Origin: JAPOUP01 sp026708635
Lineage (GTDB): Bacteria > Pseudomonadota > Alphaproteobacteria > Rhodobacterales > Rhodobacteraceae
Direction: 5' to 3'
Length of the DNA stretch: 64,000 nt
NCBI GenBank assembly: GCA_965200115.1
Contig: OZ241336.1
Coordinates: 2,914,001-2,978,000 of the forward strand
Shown piece after piece: positions 47,511 to 59,235 of this stretch. The notes below the pieces were generated by a model, which saw only the letters and a program-made list of their open reading frames with translations, was not told the DNA's origin and did not search any database. Numbering within the stretch: position 1 is the stretch's first letter; every line of letters starts with the position of its first letter. The translations under genes were made by a program, and so were the position numbers.

Positions 47511-47567
47511 ATATCGACGGACCTCCGCCGGAAAATCCCTATACATTCCATATCAAGGAGAAAAAGC

Positions 47568-47804
47568 ATGGAAGAAGCACTTGTTACCGGCCTCGCCTAC
47601 GCGGGCGCGGGCCTCGCGTGCACCGGAATGGGTGGCGCAGCAATTGGCGTGGGCCATGTGGTCGGCAACTATCTCTCGGGTGCGCTGCGCAATCCGTCAG
47701 CTGCGGCGGGACAGACGGCGACCATGTTCATCGGCATCGCGTTCGCGGAAGCCCTTGGAATATTCTCGTTCCTCGTGGCTCTGCTATTGATGTTCGCCGT
47801 ATAG
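47568..47804 (+). CDS. atpE: F0F1 ATP synthase subunit c
   Basis: 78 residues, AAGGAG ribosome site. Two-helix hairpin: [20 protein letters not shown] with the first helix glycines, polar loop RNPSA, and the second helix with the proton-binding Glu in [11 protein letters not shown]. No Na-binding signature residues (no Gln/Ser/Thr set) obvious, so proton-coupled. Confidence 0.93.
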   Translation: MEEALVTGLAYAGAGLACTGMGGAAIGVGHVVGNYLSGALRNPSAAAGQTATMFIGIAFAEALGIFSFLVALLLMFAV

Positions 47805-47885
47805 GCCGCGTGTCGGTTCCCTGACCGGCCCGGACCGCCGTTCTCGGCGCGTTATCCGGCTTGATCAGGGGATCGGGAGAACGAC

Positions 47886-48422
47886 ATGGCAAATCAGACC
47901 GACAGTCATGGAGCGGCCGAGGCCGCCGGTATGCCGCAACTGGAATTCTCGACATTTCCAAACCAGATATTCTGGTTGGCGGTGGCGCTGGTGATTATCT
48001 ACATGATTCTGAGCCGGATCGCCCTACCGAGGGTCGCATCGGTTCTTGCCGAGCGCCGCGGGGTGATAACGGGCGACATCGCGGCGGCCGAGGATCTCAG
48101 GCGGAAGGCCGAGGACGCCGAAGCGGCCTACAACCGCGCCTTGGCCGACGCACGCGCCGAGGCTGCCCGAATCGTAGCGGAGGCGAAAGCCGAGATACAG
48201 GCCGATCTGGACGCCGCGATGGAGACCGCCGATGCTGAAATCGCGGCGAAGGTCGCTGAATCCGAAAAGGCGATCGCCGGGATCCGCGCGAGCGCGTTCG
48301 GGAATGTGGAGACCATCGCGCGCTCCGTCGCCGCCGAAATCGTGGAAGCGATGGACGCGACGTCCGACGAGAGGGTCATACGTGATGCGGTATCGGCGCG
48401 CATGGGAGGCTTGGGAGGATGA
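47886..48422 (+). CDS. atpG: F0F1 ATP synthase subunit b'
   Basis: 178 residues. N-terminal membrane helix (FSTFPNQIFWLAVALVIIYM) and long Ala/Glu-rich coiled coil. The first of two b-type subunits, as in alphaproteobacteria and photosynthetic bacteria, which use a b/b' heterodimeric stalk. Overlaps the next gene by 4 bp. Confidence 0.88.
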   Translation: MANQTDSHGAAEAAGMPQLEFSTFPNQIFWLAVALVIIYMILSRIALPRVASVLAERRGVITGDIAAAEDLRRKAEDAEAAYNRALADARAEAARIVAEAKAEIQADLDAAMETADAEIAAKVAESEKAIAGIRASAFGNVETIARSVAAEIVEAMDATSDERVIRDAVSARMGGLGG

Positions 48423-48970
48423 GATCTATAGCGATCCTTATAGTTTCCGCGACACCCTGTCTCGCGGCGTCCGGACCGTTTCTGTCGCTGGGCAATACGG
48501 ATTTCATAGTGCTGCTCTCCTTTCTCCTTTTTCTCGGGGTTCTCGTCTACCTGAAGGTTCCCGGACGTCTCCTGGGACTGCTTGACAAGCGCGCTGCGGG
48601 TATCCGGGCCGAACTGGATGAGGCGAAGGCGCTGCGTGAGGAGGCGCAGACGGTTCTCGCCGGTTTCGAGAGGAAACAGCTCGAGGTTCAGGAACACTCC
48701 AGCCGCATAGTCGAGCACGCAAAGGAGGAGGCGCGGCTGGCGGCGGCCAAGGCAAAGGAGGATATCACGACTTCAATGGCCCGTCGCGTTGCCGCCGCCG
48801 AGGAACAGATCGCGAGTGCGCATGCCAGGGTCGAGAGGGAAGTGCGCGATCAGGCGATACGGGTTGCCGTCGCGGCCGCGCGCGATGTGATCGTCGATCG
48901 GATGACGGCCGATACCAGAGCGCGGCTGATTGATGAGGCTATAGATGCCGTCGAGACAAGGCTGCACTGA
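48419..48970 (+). CDS. atpF: F0F1 ATP synthase subunit b
   Basis: 183 residues. Hydrophobic N-terminus (LSLGNTDFIVLLSFLLFLGV), then a charged coil (PGRLLGLLDKRAAGIRAELD and QEHSSRIVEHAKEEARLAAA). Second stalk subunit; last gene of the F0 operon. F1 genes are not in this window, as is usual in the lineage. Confidence 0.88.
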   Translation: MRSIAILIVSATPCLAASGPFLSLGNTDFIVLLSFLLFLGVLVYLKVPGRLLGLLDKRAAGIRAELDEAKALREEAQTVLAGFERKQLEVQEHSSRIVEHAKEEARLAAAKAKEDITTSMARRVAAAEEQIASAHARVEREVRDQAIRVAVAAARDVIVDRMTADTRARLIDEAIDAVETRLH

Positions 48971-48999
48971 AACGCGCTCGTAACGCCGTCATGATACCG

Positions 49000-49872
49000 T
49001 CAGGGAGTTGTTCGGTCCACCGGATCCGCGCGCGCCGCCTCATAAGCCAGTATCGCCCGTTTGACCGGAAGGCCCCAGTGATAGCCGCCGAGCTCCCCGG
49101 ACTTGCGAAGCGCCCGATGGCAGGGAATTAGCCAGCTTATCGGGTTGCGACCGATGGCCGTGCCCGCCGCACGGCTGGCCCGCGGACTGTCAATGGACCG
49201 CGCGATCTCGGAGTAGGTCGTCACATATCCACTCGGAATCCTTAGTAGCGCTTCCCAGACTTTGATCTGAAATGGGGCTCCAATGACGTGAAGCGGCACC
49301 GATTCGTCCTGACGGTCGTTTTCGCCGAACGCGCAGCGGACCCAAGCTCGGAGACAGTCCGGGTTTTCGGTGAACACCGCCCCGGGCCAGCGTCGGCGCA
49401 GGTCGTCGTGCGTCCTGGACTTTCCCGACTCGGAGGCGAAGGCCATTCCGCAAATTCCGTTTGCCGTTCCCATCACGAGCGCCGGGCCGAACGGACTGTC
49501 AAACCAACCCCACGAAATCTCGAGTCCCGCGCAGTGTCGCGCATACTCACCCGGAGTCATGGCTTCCCACGTCATGAACAGATCGTGCAGCCGCCCGCTT
49601 CCGGAAAGCCCGAGTTCCGCGGCGGTGTCCAGAGTGGTGAACCTGTTCCTGAGCATATCCCTGGCATGCCCCAACATCAGGTATTGCTGGTAGCGTTTGG
49701 GTGACACGCCGACCCATCGGCTGAAGATGCGCTGGAAATGCGCGGAGCTCATCCGCATCTCCCGCGACAGTTCATCCAGCGTCAGCGTTTTGCCACCATG
49801 CGAGTCGATCAAATCAATCGCGCGGCGGATGGTGGAGTAATGGTAGGCGCGCTCCGATATGGGTTCAGCCAT
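49000..49872 (-). CDS. Ada-like protein: AraC HTH + O6-methylguanine-DNA methyltransferase
   Basis: 290 residues. N-terminal AraC-type HTH (LTLDELSREMRMSSAHFQRI, GVSPKRYQQYLMLGHA); C-terminal alkyltransferase with WEALLRIPSGYVTTYSEIAR and the acceptor Cys in WLIPCHRAL. The N-terminal phosphotriester-accepting Zn domain of E. coli Ada is absent, so it is the shorter two-domain form that repairs alkyl-guanine and may still regulate. Divergent from nth, another DNA-repair gene. Confidence 0.85.
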   Translation of the reverse strand: MAEPISERAYHYSTIRRAIDLIDSHGGKTLTLDELSREMRMSSAHFQRIFSRWVGVSPKRYQQYLMLGHARDMLRNRFTTLDTAAELGLSGSGRLHDLFMTWEAMTPGEYARHCAGLEISWGWFDSPFGPALVMGTANGICGMAFASESGKSRTHDDLRRRWPGAVFTENPDCLRAWVRCAFGENDRQDESVPLHVIGAPFQIKVWEALLRIPSGYVTTYSEIARSIDSPRASRAAGTAIGRNPISWLIPCHRALRKSGELGGYHWGLPVKRAILAYEAARADPVDRTTP

Positions 49873-50019
49873 GATCTAATCCTCGTTTCCCGGGATCGAT
49901 TTATGTGACCTCGGGTGTCGGCGCGACCCGTTTCCTGCGCAATTTCACGCACCGGTTACGGGACCGGCCGATTTCCGCGGGTCTTGTGGGCTGGGGCCGC
50001 ATTGTGCATACCGCCGGAG

Positions 50020-50664
50020 ATGGCAAAGCAACTCGATTATCACACGGTTCGGGCGATCTTCGAACGTTTCCGTGCCGCCGAACCCGAGCCGAAGGGCGAA
50101 CTGGAGCACGTCAACGCCTATACGTTACTGGTGGCGGTGGCCCTGAGCGCGCAGGCGACGGACGCCGGCGTCAATAAGGCCACTGGCGCTCTGTTCAGGG
50201 TCGCCGATACGCCCCGGAAAATGCTCGATCTGGGCGAGGAGCGGTTGGTGGAGCATATCAGGACCATCGGCCTGTTCAGGACCAAGGCCGCGAACGTGAT
50301 GAAGCTCTCGCGCATTCTGGTCGAGGAATACGGTGGCGAGGTTCCTTCGTCGCGGGCCGCGCTTCAGTCGCTGCCCGGCGTTGGGAGAAAAACCGCGAAC
50401 GTCGTGCTGAACATGTGGTGGAAGCATCCCGCACAGGCCGTCGACACGCATATCTTCCGGGTCGGAAACCGTACCGGTATCTGCCCCGGAAAGGATGTCG
50501 CCTCGGTCGAACGCGCGATCGAGGACAACGTGCCCACCGAATTCCAGCGCCACGCGCATCACTGGCTGATACTTCATGGCCGCTACACCTGCCGGGCCCG
50601 CAAACCGGCGTGCGGCGCCTGCCTGATCGAGGAGTTCTGCCGCTTTGAGGAAAAGAGCGCGTGA
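50020..50664 (+). CDS. nth: endonuclease III
   Basis: 214 residues from ATG 50020, the usual length; an upstream in-frame start at 49915 gives an atypical leader. HhH-GPD: LPGVGRKTANVVLN with the catalytic Lys, and VDTHIFRV with the catalytic Asp. 4Fe-4S loop C-x6-C-x2-C-x5-C (CRARKPACGACLIEEFC). Excises oxidised pyrimidines. Its stop overlaps the PfkB gene start. Confidence 0.92.
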   Translation: MAKQLDYHTVRAIFERFRAAEPEPKGELEHVNAYTLLVAVALSAQATDAGVNKATGALFRVADTPRKMLDLGEERLVEHIRTIGLFRTKAANVMKLSRILVEEYGGEVPSSRAALQSLPGVGRKTANVVLNMWWKHPAQAVDTHIFRVGNRTGICPGKDVASVERAIEDNVPTEFQRHAHHWLILHGRYTCRARKPACGACLIEEFCRFEEKSA

Positions 50665-51665
50665 CCAAGCGGTTTCAGGTGGTGGGAATCGGAAATGCGC
50701 TGGTCGACGTTCTCGCATACTGCGACGAAGCCTTCATGGAGACGAACGGCGTCCGGAAAGGGATCATGCAGCTGATCGACGTAAACCGGGGCACCGATCT
50801 CTACTCGCGGATCGGTTCCGCCCGGGAAATCTCCGGCGGCTCGGTGGCGAACTCGGTCACAGGCATAGCGCGGCTTGGCGGTAGGGCGGCGTTTGTCGGC
50901 AAGATCAAGGACGACAAGCTCGGCTCGACCTTCGCCGATGACATGCGCGCCCAGGGGATTGTCTTCGACACCAGCCCGGCACCTAGCTGCCATCCGGCGG
51001 AAACGGGTCGCTGCATCGTTCTGGTCACTCCGGACGGAGAGCGTTCGATGAACACGTATCTCGGCGTTACCGAGTTTCTGGCGCCGTCGGATATTGACGA
51101 ACGGATGATGGCCGATGCCGAGTGGATTTTTCTTGAGGGCTACCGCTTCGATGGGCCGGAGAGTCAGGAAGCCTTCGCCAAGGCGATTTTCGCCTGCACA
51201 AACGCGGGCGGCAAAGTCGCGATCACGCTTTCGGACCCATTCTGTGTCGAGCGTCATAGGGACTCGTTTGGCGCGATGCTGAGAGATCACGTCGATCTGG
51301 TATTGGCCAACCGGGCCGAGATCCTGTCGATGTATGGATCACGCGACCTCGACTCCGCGCTTGGGGCGGCGGCGGCGGAGGTGAGGCTCGTCGCGTGTAC
51401 GGACGGCGAAAACGGCGTGCACGTGCTAATGGGCGGCCGTCGCTGGCACGTTCCGGCGGTAACAACGAATGTGGTGGACCTCACCGGTGCCGGCGATCTC
51501 TTCGCCGGCGCGTTCCTTTGGGGGTTGGCCGAGGGTTACGACCCGGAGACCTGCGCGCGCATGGGAAACATCGCCGCGTCCGAGATCATCGGTCACATCG
51601 GCGCGCGGCCCGAAGCCGATCTGAGGGATCTGTTTATTTCCGCCGGCGTGCTCCGAGACGGTTGA
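50661..51665 (+). CDS. adenosine-kinase-like PfkB-family kinase
   Basis: 334 residues from GTG 50661. PfkB motifs: ISGGSVANSVTGIARLGGRA near the N-terminus and DLTGAGDLFAGAFLWGLAEG at the C-terminus (anion hole and catalytic Asp). The start VVGIGNALVDVLA and length fit the alphaproteobacterial adenosine kinase group, which salvages adenosine to AMP. Coupled to nth by a 4-bp overlap, a common arrangement in the lineage. Confidence 0.82.
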   Translation: MTKRFQVVGIGNALVDVLAYCDEAFMETNGVRKGIMQLIDVNRGTDLYSRIGSAREISGGSVANSVTGIARLGGRAAFVGKIKDDKLGSTFADDMRAQGIVFDTSPAPSCHPAETGRCIVLVTPDGERSMNTYLGVTEFLAPSDIDERMMADAEWIFLEGYRFDGPESQEAFAKAIFACTNAGGKVAITLSDPFCVERHRDSFGAMLRDHVDLVLANRAEILSMYGSRDLDSALGAAAAEVRLVACTDGENGVHVLMGGRRWHVPAVTTNVVDLTGAGDLFAGAFLWGLAEGYDPETCARMGNIAASEIIGHIGARPEADLRDLFISAGVLRDG

Positions 51666-51686
51666 AGGCCGGCGTTCCGGCGGCTC

Positions 51687-52616
51687 TCAGTAGCCCGCCT
51701 TCCGGTCGACGAGGTGTAGCATTGGCTCGTTCGCCTCGCAGCGGCGTATGTTTTCCGCGATCAGATCGCTCGCTGATCCGGGGCGGGTCTCGCTCGCCTG
51801 GTGCGGCGTGACCGTCACCCCTGGATGTTTCCAGAACGGATGACCGTTCGGCAGTGGCTCCTCCCGGAACACGTCAAGCGTGGCGTGGGCGATCCGGCCC
51901 GCGTCAAGCGCCACCAGCAAAGCTTCGTCATCGATGAGACCTCCACGGCCTGGATTCAGTAAAATGACGCCGTCCGGAAGCAGCGCCATCGTTCGGGCGT
52001 CGAGCAGGTTTTGGGTGGCCGGGGTCAGGGGGAGAAGAAGGACGAGCGTGTCGGCGGAGGCGAGGATCCGCTTCAGCCCGTCCCGACCCTGCAGGCAGGT
52101 CACTCCGTCAATTCGTTTTGGCCTGCGGCTCCATCCCATCACCCCGAAGTTAAGGGCGGCGAGCGCGCGGGCGCAGGCGCTCCCAAGTTCCCCAAGCCCC
52201 AGGATCGCTACCCGCCTGTCGCGGGCCAGAGGCGGAGGATCGAAATTCCAGATGTGATCGGGATTCACGATATGCGAATCCATTCCCAAGTGATGACGCA
52301 GGACATGACCGACTACCCACTCAACCATGCCTTCGGTCAGTCCGCTGTCCACCATGCGTGTCAGTGGCTGTGTAAGTGTGCTGTTGGCGAGAATTTCCTC
52401 GACACCCGCCCAGAGGCTCATCACCGCCTTGGCGTGCGGGCAGCGCCGAAAGTCCCGGAACTCCGGATTTGGGGCGTAGATCACGTAGTCCGCCGCACCG
52501 GGATCGAGGTCCGGTGACGGTTTCGCCTTGACGCCGGCGCGGGCCAGGGCCTCCCGGAGAGGGCGCTCGTATTGTCTCCAGCGATGCCCGCCGGCGGCGA
52601 AGAGCACGTTGACCAT
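51687..52616 (-). CDS. ghrA: glyoxylate/hydroxypyruvate reductase A (2-hydroxyacid dehydrogenase)
   Basis: 309 residues. NAD-binding AILGLGELGSACARALAALN with the GxGxxG-like turn; catalytic Arg region LLLPLTPATQNLLDARTMAL and NPGRGGLIDDEAL; catalytic His in VTPHQASETRP. The N-terminal catalytic domain (VIYAPNPEFRDF, SLWAGVEEI) is GhrA-like. Reduces glyoxylate or hydroxypyruvate with NADPH. Confidence 0.85.
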   Translation of the reverse strand: MVNVLFAAGGHRWRQYERPLREALARAGVKAKPSPDLDPGAADYVIYAPNPEFRDFRRCPHAKAVMSLWAGVEEILANSTLTQPLTRMVDSGLTEGMVEWVVGHVLRHHLGMDSHIVNPDHIWNFDPPPLARDRRVAILGLGELGSACARALAALNFGVMGWSRRPKRIDGVTCLQGRDGLKRILASADTLVLLLPLTPATQNLLDARTMALLPDGVILLNPGRGGLIDDEALLVALDAGRIAHATLDVFREEPLPNGHPFWKHPGVTVTPHQASETRPGSASDLIAENIRRCEANEPMLHLVDRKAGY

Positions 52617-52632
52617 GTCGCGCTTCCCGTAT

Positions 52633-53775
52633 TCAGCTCCTCGGCCGGTGAATGTGCGCTGACTGCACCAGCCCGAAACCGATCATCAGCATTATCAGTG
52701 CCGAACCACCATAGGAAATGAACGGCAGGGGCACGCCCACGACCGGCATCAACCCTGTCACCATCGATATGTTTATCGCGATGAACAGGAAAAATGTGGA
52801 GGCGATGCCGAAAATCAGCAGGCAGGAGAAACGGTCCCTGGTCCGAAGCGCCGAGACAATGCAGTAGAATATGATCAGGGAGTAAAGGGCCAGAAGTGAG
52901 GACGCGCCAACGAAGCCCAGCTCTTCCGCCAGCGTCGTGAATATGAAGTCCGTGTGCTTTTCGGGCAGGAAGTCGAGACGGCTCTGGCTCCCCTGCATGA
53001 GGCCGCGCCCCGTCCAGCCACCCGATCCAAGCGCGATCTTGGACTGGATGATGTGATAGCCGACGCCAAGCGGGTCGGCCTCGGGGTTCAGATAGGCGTC
53101 TAGACGCAGGTATTGGTAGTCTTTCAGCGGCTGCCATTCGGTTCCGCGCAGCATTATGGCCAACGCGGCCAATCCACCGCCTCCGGTTCCGAGCGCCGCG
53201 AAATACGCCCAGTGCACTCCGGCGATGAACATCATGACCGCTCCGCCCAGAACCAGCAGAATCGATGTCCCGAGGTCCGGCTGTCGCAGGACCAGGAAAG
53301 TCGGGAGCAGGATCAGTGCCAGCGGCACAGCGACCCAGAATGGCCGGGAGATTTTCCGGGCGTCAAGCCGGTCGTAATAGGCCGCGAGTACCATCACTAC
53401 GGTCAGCTTGGTAATCTCGGATGGCTGCAGGCGTATGATGCCCAGATCGATCCAGCGCTGTGCTCCCATGCCGACCGCGCCGACGGACTCCACGAGCAGG
53501 AGCAGAAGGACCGACGCCGCGTAGGCAAGGCCGGAGATGTTTTGCCAGAACCGGATCGGAACCATCGCGACCATTAACATTATGCCGGCACCCAGCGCGA
53601 AACGCACCATCTGGGGAGCGGCCCAGGGTGTGAGGGATCCGCCGGCGACCGAGTAGAGCATCAGGAATCCCAGCCCGGCCACGGCAACCAGCAGCAGCGT
53701 CAGCGTGAAATTCATGAAGAGAATCTTTCCTGGTCCGGTCGGTGCGTTGTCACCGTTGAACTCGACGGAACTCAT
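52633..53775 (-). CDS. rodA: peptidoglycan glycosyltransferase RodA
   Basis: 380 residues, SEDS family with about ten membrane helices. Key segments: WIDLGIIRLQPSEITKLTVV, LVLRQPDLGTSILLVLGG, SGGWTGRGLMQGSQSRLDFL followed by PEKHTDFIF, and the C-terminal GLMPVVGVPLPFISYGGSAL. Polymerises lipid II during elongation with PBP2. Overlaps mrdA by 4 bp; last gene of the rod-shape operon. Confidence 0.92.
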   Translation of the reverse strand: MSSVEFNGDNAPTGPGKILFMNFTLTLLLVAVAGLGFLMLYSVAGGSLTPWAAPQMVRFALGAGIMLMVAMVPIRFWQNISGLAYAASVLLLLLVESVGAVGMGAQRWIDLGIIRLQPSEITKLTVVMVLAAYYDRLDARKISRPFWVAVPLALILLPTFLVLRQPDLGTSILLVLGGAVMMFIAGVHWAYFAALGTGGGGLAALAIMLRGTEWQPLKDYQYLRLDAYLNPEADPLGVGYHIIQSKIALGSGGWTGRGLMQGSQSRLDFLPEKHTDFIFTTLAEELGFVGASSLLALYSLIIFYCIVSALRTRDRFSCLLIFGIASTFFLFIAINISMVTGLMPVVGVPLPFISYGGSALIMLMIGFGLVQSAHIHRPRS

Positions 53776-55724
53776 GCCCGCGACCGCTTCCGGGTCAGGA
53801 CCGCCGGGTCGCGCAGCTTCAGCTGCCTCTGCCGGGTCTGAATGGTCCCCCGCTGGTTTTCCGGATAGGCGGACAGCGGTGGCGTGTCCCCATACAATGC
53901 CTGAAGCACGATATCGCGCGCGATTGGCGCGGCGGAATGGGAACCGTTACCGCCATGCTCGACCACCACCGAACAGGCGACCCTCGGCGCGTCGTATGGC
54001 GCGTAACAGACGAAGAGCGCATGGTCGATCTGGTCCCACGGGCGATCCTCGTTGGCGATGACGCCATTGCTGCGCTCCGCCTCCGTAATGCCGCGGACCT
54101 GGCTTGTCCCGGTCTTTCCCGCCATCAGCATTCCTTCGGTGAGAATCCGGCTTCTGTAGGCTGTCCCTTTCGGCTTGTTGACCGCGTCGATCATGCCGCC
54201 ACGCACCAGATCCAGATGTCTGGAGTCTATCCCGAGCGGCTCCCATTCGGGCACGGGCTCTTCCCTGCCGTTGATTGACTTGATCAGGCGTGGCGCCACC
54301 GACTTGCCCGAAGCGATACGGGCGGTCATTACGGCCAGCTGTAGCGGGGAGCTGAGCACGAATCCCTGGCCGATACTTGAATTGAGGGTATCGCCCACCA
54401 CCCAATCGGCGCTTCGGTTCCTGAGTTTCCAGTTCCTGTCAGGCATCAGACCTTGATGCACCGCCGACAGCGGTAGGTCATGGTGCTGTCCGAACCCCAG
54501 CCGTCGTCCCATCGAGGCGATTTTCTCGATGCTGACGCGTCTGGAAATATCGTAATAGAATACGTCGCAGCTTTCCACGAGTGACGAGTGAAGATCCATA
54601 GCCCCATGGCCGTGACTGCGCCAGCAATGGAACCTTCGCCCGCCAACCTCGACATGGCCGCCGCAGGAGATTTCCAGACCCGGTCCGATGACCCCTTCAT
54701 GCAGCGCCGCCAGCGCCGTGACCATCTTGAAGGTTGAGCCGGGCGGGTAGACGCCCTGTGTGGCCTTGTTCGACAGTGGCCGGAACCTGTTGGCCATCAG
54801 CGCGTTCCAGTCCGCTAACGAGATACCACGCGCGAACTTGTTTGGATCGAACGACGGGGCGGACCCCATCGCCATGATGTCGCCGTTCCGGATGTCCATC
54901 ACTACGGCGCTGGCGCTTTCCTCACCCAGTCGCGCCTGTACGTAATTCTGCAGCCGGCTGTCTAAGGTCAGTTGCAGGTTCGCGCCGGGCTCGCTTGCCT
55001 TTTCGTCCAACTGGCGCATGACCCGGCCCGCGGCGTTGACCTCCTCCCGCCGGACGCCGGCGCGGCCGCGCAGAAGGTGCTCCATCTTGGCCTCAACCCC
55101 GGTCTTGCCGACCTGGAACCGCGGGATCTTCAGCAGGGGATCGGTATCTTCGGAAAGATAGCCTTTGGTCATGTCGTAGTCGCTGACCGGACCGACATAT
55201 CCGAGCACATGGGCGAAATCCGTGTTCAGTGGGTAGGCTCTGCTCGGCGTGACGTCCGGTCTTACTCCCTGAAGGGCGGGGCTGTTGGCCGCGACTTTGG
55301 CGAACGCGTCCCACTTCAGGTGATTGGCGACGGTGACCGGAACCGATGGATTCGCCTCCGAGATCTCTCTGAGCGCCTGGTCAACCTCGTCTGCCGAAAG
55401 ACCGACAATCCCAGCGATTCTCTGGAGCGTGGTCTCCAGGTCACCCACATCCGCCCGGGTAAGGACAACGCCGTAATCCTGCTCATTCCTGACCAGCGGC
55501 ACCCCGTTCCTATCGAAGACGAGACCCCGCGCCGGTCGTGTAAGGCGAATGTTGATGCGGTTTTCGTCTGCCAGCAGGCGGAACTCCTCCACCTGCTCGA
55601 TCTGCATCTGCCTGATCCTGAGCCCCAGAACTCCCACGAAGGCCATCTGCGCGGCACCGAGAATCAATCCGCGGCGGGTGATGACCCGCACGCTCTGATC
55701 GGCCCTGCCCTCCAGAAGCGTCAT
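53772..55724 (-). CDS. mrdA: penicillin-binding protein 2
   Basis: 650 residues from ATG 55724 (ATGA overlap with mreD). One N-terminal membrane segment (LILGAAQMAFVGVLGLRIRQ), dimerisation domain, then transpeptidase motifs: SxxK in PPGSTFKMVTALAAL, SxD in VESCDVFYYDIS and KTG in MAGKTGTSQV. Elongasome transpeptidase partner of RodA. Confidence 0.92.
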   Translation of the reverse strand: MTLLEGRADQSVRVITRRGLILGAAQMAFVGVLGLRIRQMQIEQVEEFRLLADENRINIRLTRPARGLVFDRNGVPLVRNEQDYGVVLTRADVGDLETTLQRIAGIVGLSADEVDQALREISEANPSVPVTVANHLKWDAFAKVAANSPALQGVRPDVTPSRAYPLNTDFAHVLGYVGPVSDYDMTKGYLSEDTDPLLKIPRFQVGKTGVEAKMEHLLRGRAGVRREEVNAAGRVMRQLDEKASEPGANLQLTLDSRLQNYVQARLGEESASAVVMDIRNGDIMAMGSAPSFDPNKFARGISLADWNALMANRFRPLSNKATQGVYPPGSTFKMVTALAALHEGVIGPGLEISCGGHVEVGGRRFHCWRSHGHGAMDLHSSLVESCDVFYYDISRRVSIEKIASMGRRLGFGQHHDLPLSAVHQGLMPDRNWKLRNRSADWVVGDTLNSSIGQGFVLSSPLQLAVMTARIASGKSVAPRLIKSINGREEPVPEWEPLGIDSRHLDLVRGGMIDAVNKPKGTAYRSRILTEGMLMAGKTGTSQVRGITEAERSNGVIANEDRPWDQIDHALFVCYAPYDAPRVACSVVVEHGGNGSHSAAPIARDIVLQALYGDTPPLSAYPENQRGTIQTRQRQLKLRDPAVLTRKRSRA

Positions 55725-56263
55725 CCCGCTTCCCCCTTCGCATTTTCGTCTCTCGTGGCTACCGGGGCGCCACCTAGGGCAAGTCGCGCTGTCGCGGCGA
55801 CCAATGGATAGGCCAGCATAGTTGATGCCGCATGGATCATCGCCCTGTCCAGCGGTACCGCCTCGAAGAAAACGACCCATATTATGGTCGTGTTCAACAG
55901 GGCGGCCGCGAACAGAACGCCCGATACCAGCGCCCATTCCGCGAAGAAGGCGCGCTCCCGGACGCTCTTTTGTCTATTTCTTAGAAACTCGGTTGCCAAG
56001 ACCATCAGTACTGCCCAGAGCCCGATGGGACGCATGAGAAGTATGTCGGCGATGAAAAAGGCCGCGGCGACCAGAGGCGTCGCTAGCAGTTCGGGACGGC
56101 GCATGAGCCAGACGAAGGTGATGGTCACCATCAGGTCGGGACCGGGGAATCGCCGCGGCCAGATCTCATAGGGCATTATACCGATGACCAGCAGCAGTAA
56201 CATCAGGCCTGCGTAGGCCAGGCCGGAGAGCAGTCGGTTCCTGAACGTGGCGTGTTCAGCCAT
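55721..56263 (-). CDS. mreD: rod shape-determining protein MreD
   Basis: 180 residues, mostly hydrophobic with 5-6 membrane segments (LSGLAYAGLMLLLLVIGIMP; LVAAAFFIADILLMRPIGLW). MreD proteins vary strongly; identity rests on position between mreC and mrdA and on the membrane pattern. Overlaps both neighbours. Confidence 0.82.
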   Translation of the reverse strand: MAEHATFRNRLLSGLAYAGLMLLLLVIGIMPYEIWPRRFPGPDLMVTITFVWLMRRPELLATPLVAAAFFIADILLMRPIGLWAVLMVLATEFLRNRQKSVRERAFFAEWALVSGVLFAAALLNTTIIWVVFFEAVPLDRAMIHAASTMLAYPLVAATARLALGGAPVATRDENAKGEAG

Positions 56264-57155
56264 CCGTAAATTCGGGGAATCTCAGTAGGGGTTGTTGGTG
56301 CCTGCGCTCCACTGGCTCACCGGGCTCGGCCAGTCGTTCCCTCGTTAGCGTCCGGAGCACGCGTACGAAGCGCAGTCGTCGGAAATCGGCGGTCAGCATC
56401 GCGCGTGGCTTCAGGTTGGGTCCGTCGATGACCTGGCCCACGAGGATGTTCTCCGGGAACACGCCGCCGTCACCCGAGGTAACTATCCGGTCACCGGGCC
56501 GGACGAGTTCGATATCGTCAATGAACCGCAGAAGAGGCAGGGTCGAATCGTCACCTGTTAGGATCGCGCGTTGACCGGAGGGCTGGATCATTACCGGAAC
56601 CCTGCTGTTGCTGTCGTTCAGCAGGATGACGCGGGAAGTCCTGTTGCCTACGCCACTGATTCTTCCGACGAGTCCCAGCCCGTCGGTGGCTGCCCAGCCA
56701 TCGACGATTCCGTCATGCTTTCCGATGTTGAGGAGTACGGACCGTCGGAACGGGGAGCCGCTGTCCGCGACGACGAGTCCGGTGATGTAGGTCAGATCCG
56801 GTTCCTGTTTCACATTGTTGTATCTGCGAAGCATGGCGTTTTCCTGCTCGAGCTGCAGCGCGGCCTCTCTCCATGCTTTCATTTTCCTAAGTTCCCTTCG
56901 CAGTTCGACGTTCTGCGCGTGGATCCGATTGTAGGATCTAAGGTTCTCAAGCATTTCGGCGGCTTGCGTTACCGGAACCAATAGCCAGTCTATGGCCGGG
57001 ACGATTTGATCCACGATGAGCGCGCGCTGTCGTTCCGCCCGTGGATTATCGATTCGCCAGAACAGGAAAGTCGCCATCAGGAACACGGCCAGCAATCCTA
57101 TGAAGATGCGCCGGATGGTTCGGAGATAATTTCTTTTGCCGTTTTCCCCGGCCAC
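56256..57155 (-). CDS. mreC: rod shape-determining protein MreC
   Basis: 299 residues. One N-terminal helix (IFIGLLAVFLMATFLFW), a coiled coil (LRSYNRIHAQNVELRRELRK and EAALQLEQENAMLRRYNNV), then the periplasmic beta domain (DGLGLVGRISGVGNRTSRVI, IVTSGDGGVFPENILVG). Scaffold between MreB and the synthases. An 80-bp gap separates it from mreB. Confidence 0.9.
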   Translation of the reverse strand: MAGENGKRNYLRTIRRIFIGLLAVFLMATFLFWRIDNPRAERQRALIVDQIVPAIDWLLVPVTQAAEMLENLRSYNRIHAQNVELRRELRKMKAWREAALQLEQENAMLRRYNNVKQEPDLTYITGLVVADSGSPFRRSVLLNIGKHDGIVDGWAATDGLGLVGRISGVGNRTSRVILLNDSNSRVPVMIQPSGQRAILTGDDSTLPLLRFIDDIELVRPGDRIVTSGDGGVFPENILVGQVIDGPNLKPRAMLTADFRRLRFVRVLRTLTRERLAEPGEPVERRHQQPLLRFPEFTDG

Positions 57156-57235
57156 TCATGCCTCCAGCCTGGCCCGGGTCGGAAACCGTCCGGGCCGCCG
57201 TACCCGTGGCTCACGGGCGCTCCTCTTGATCGATC

Positions 57236-59235
<2,000 letters not shown>
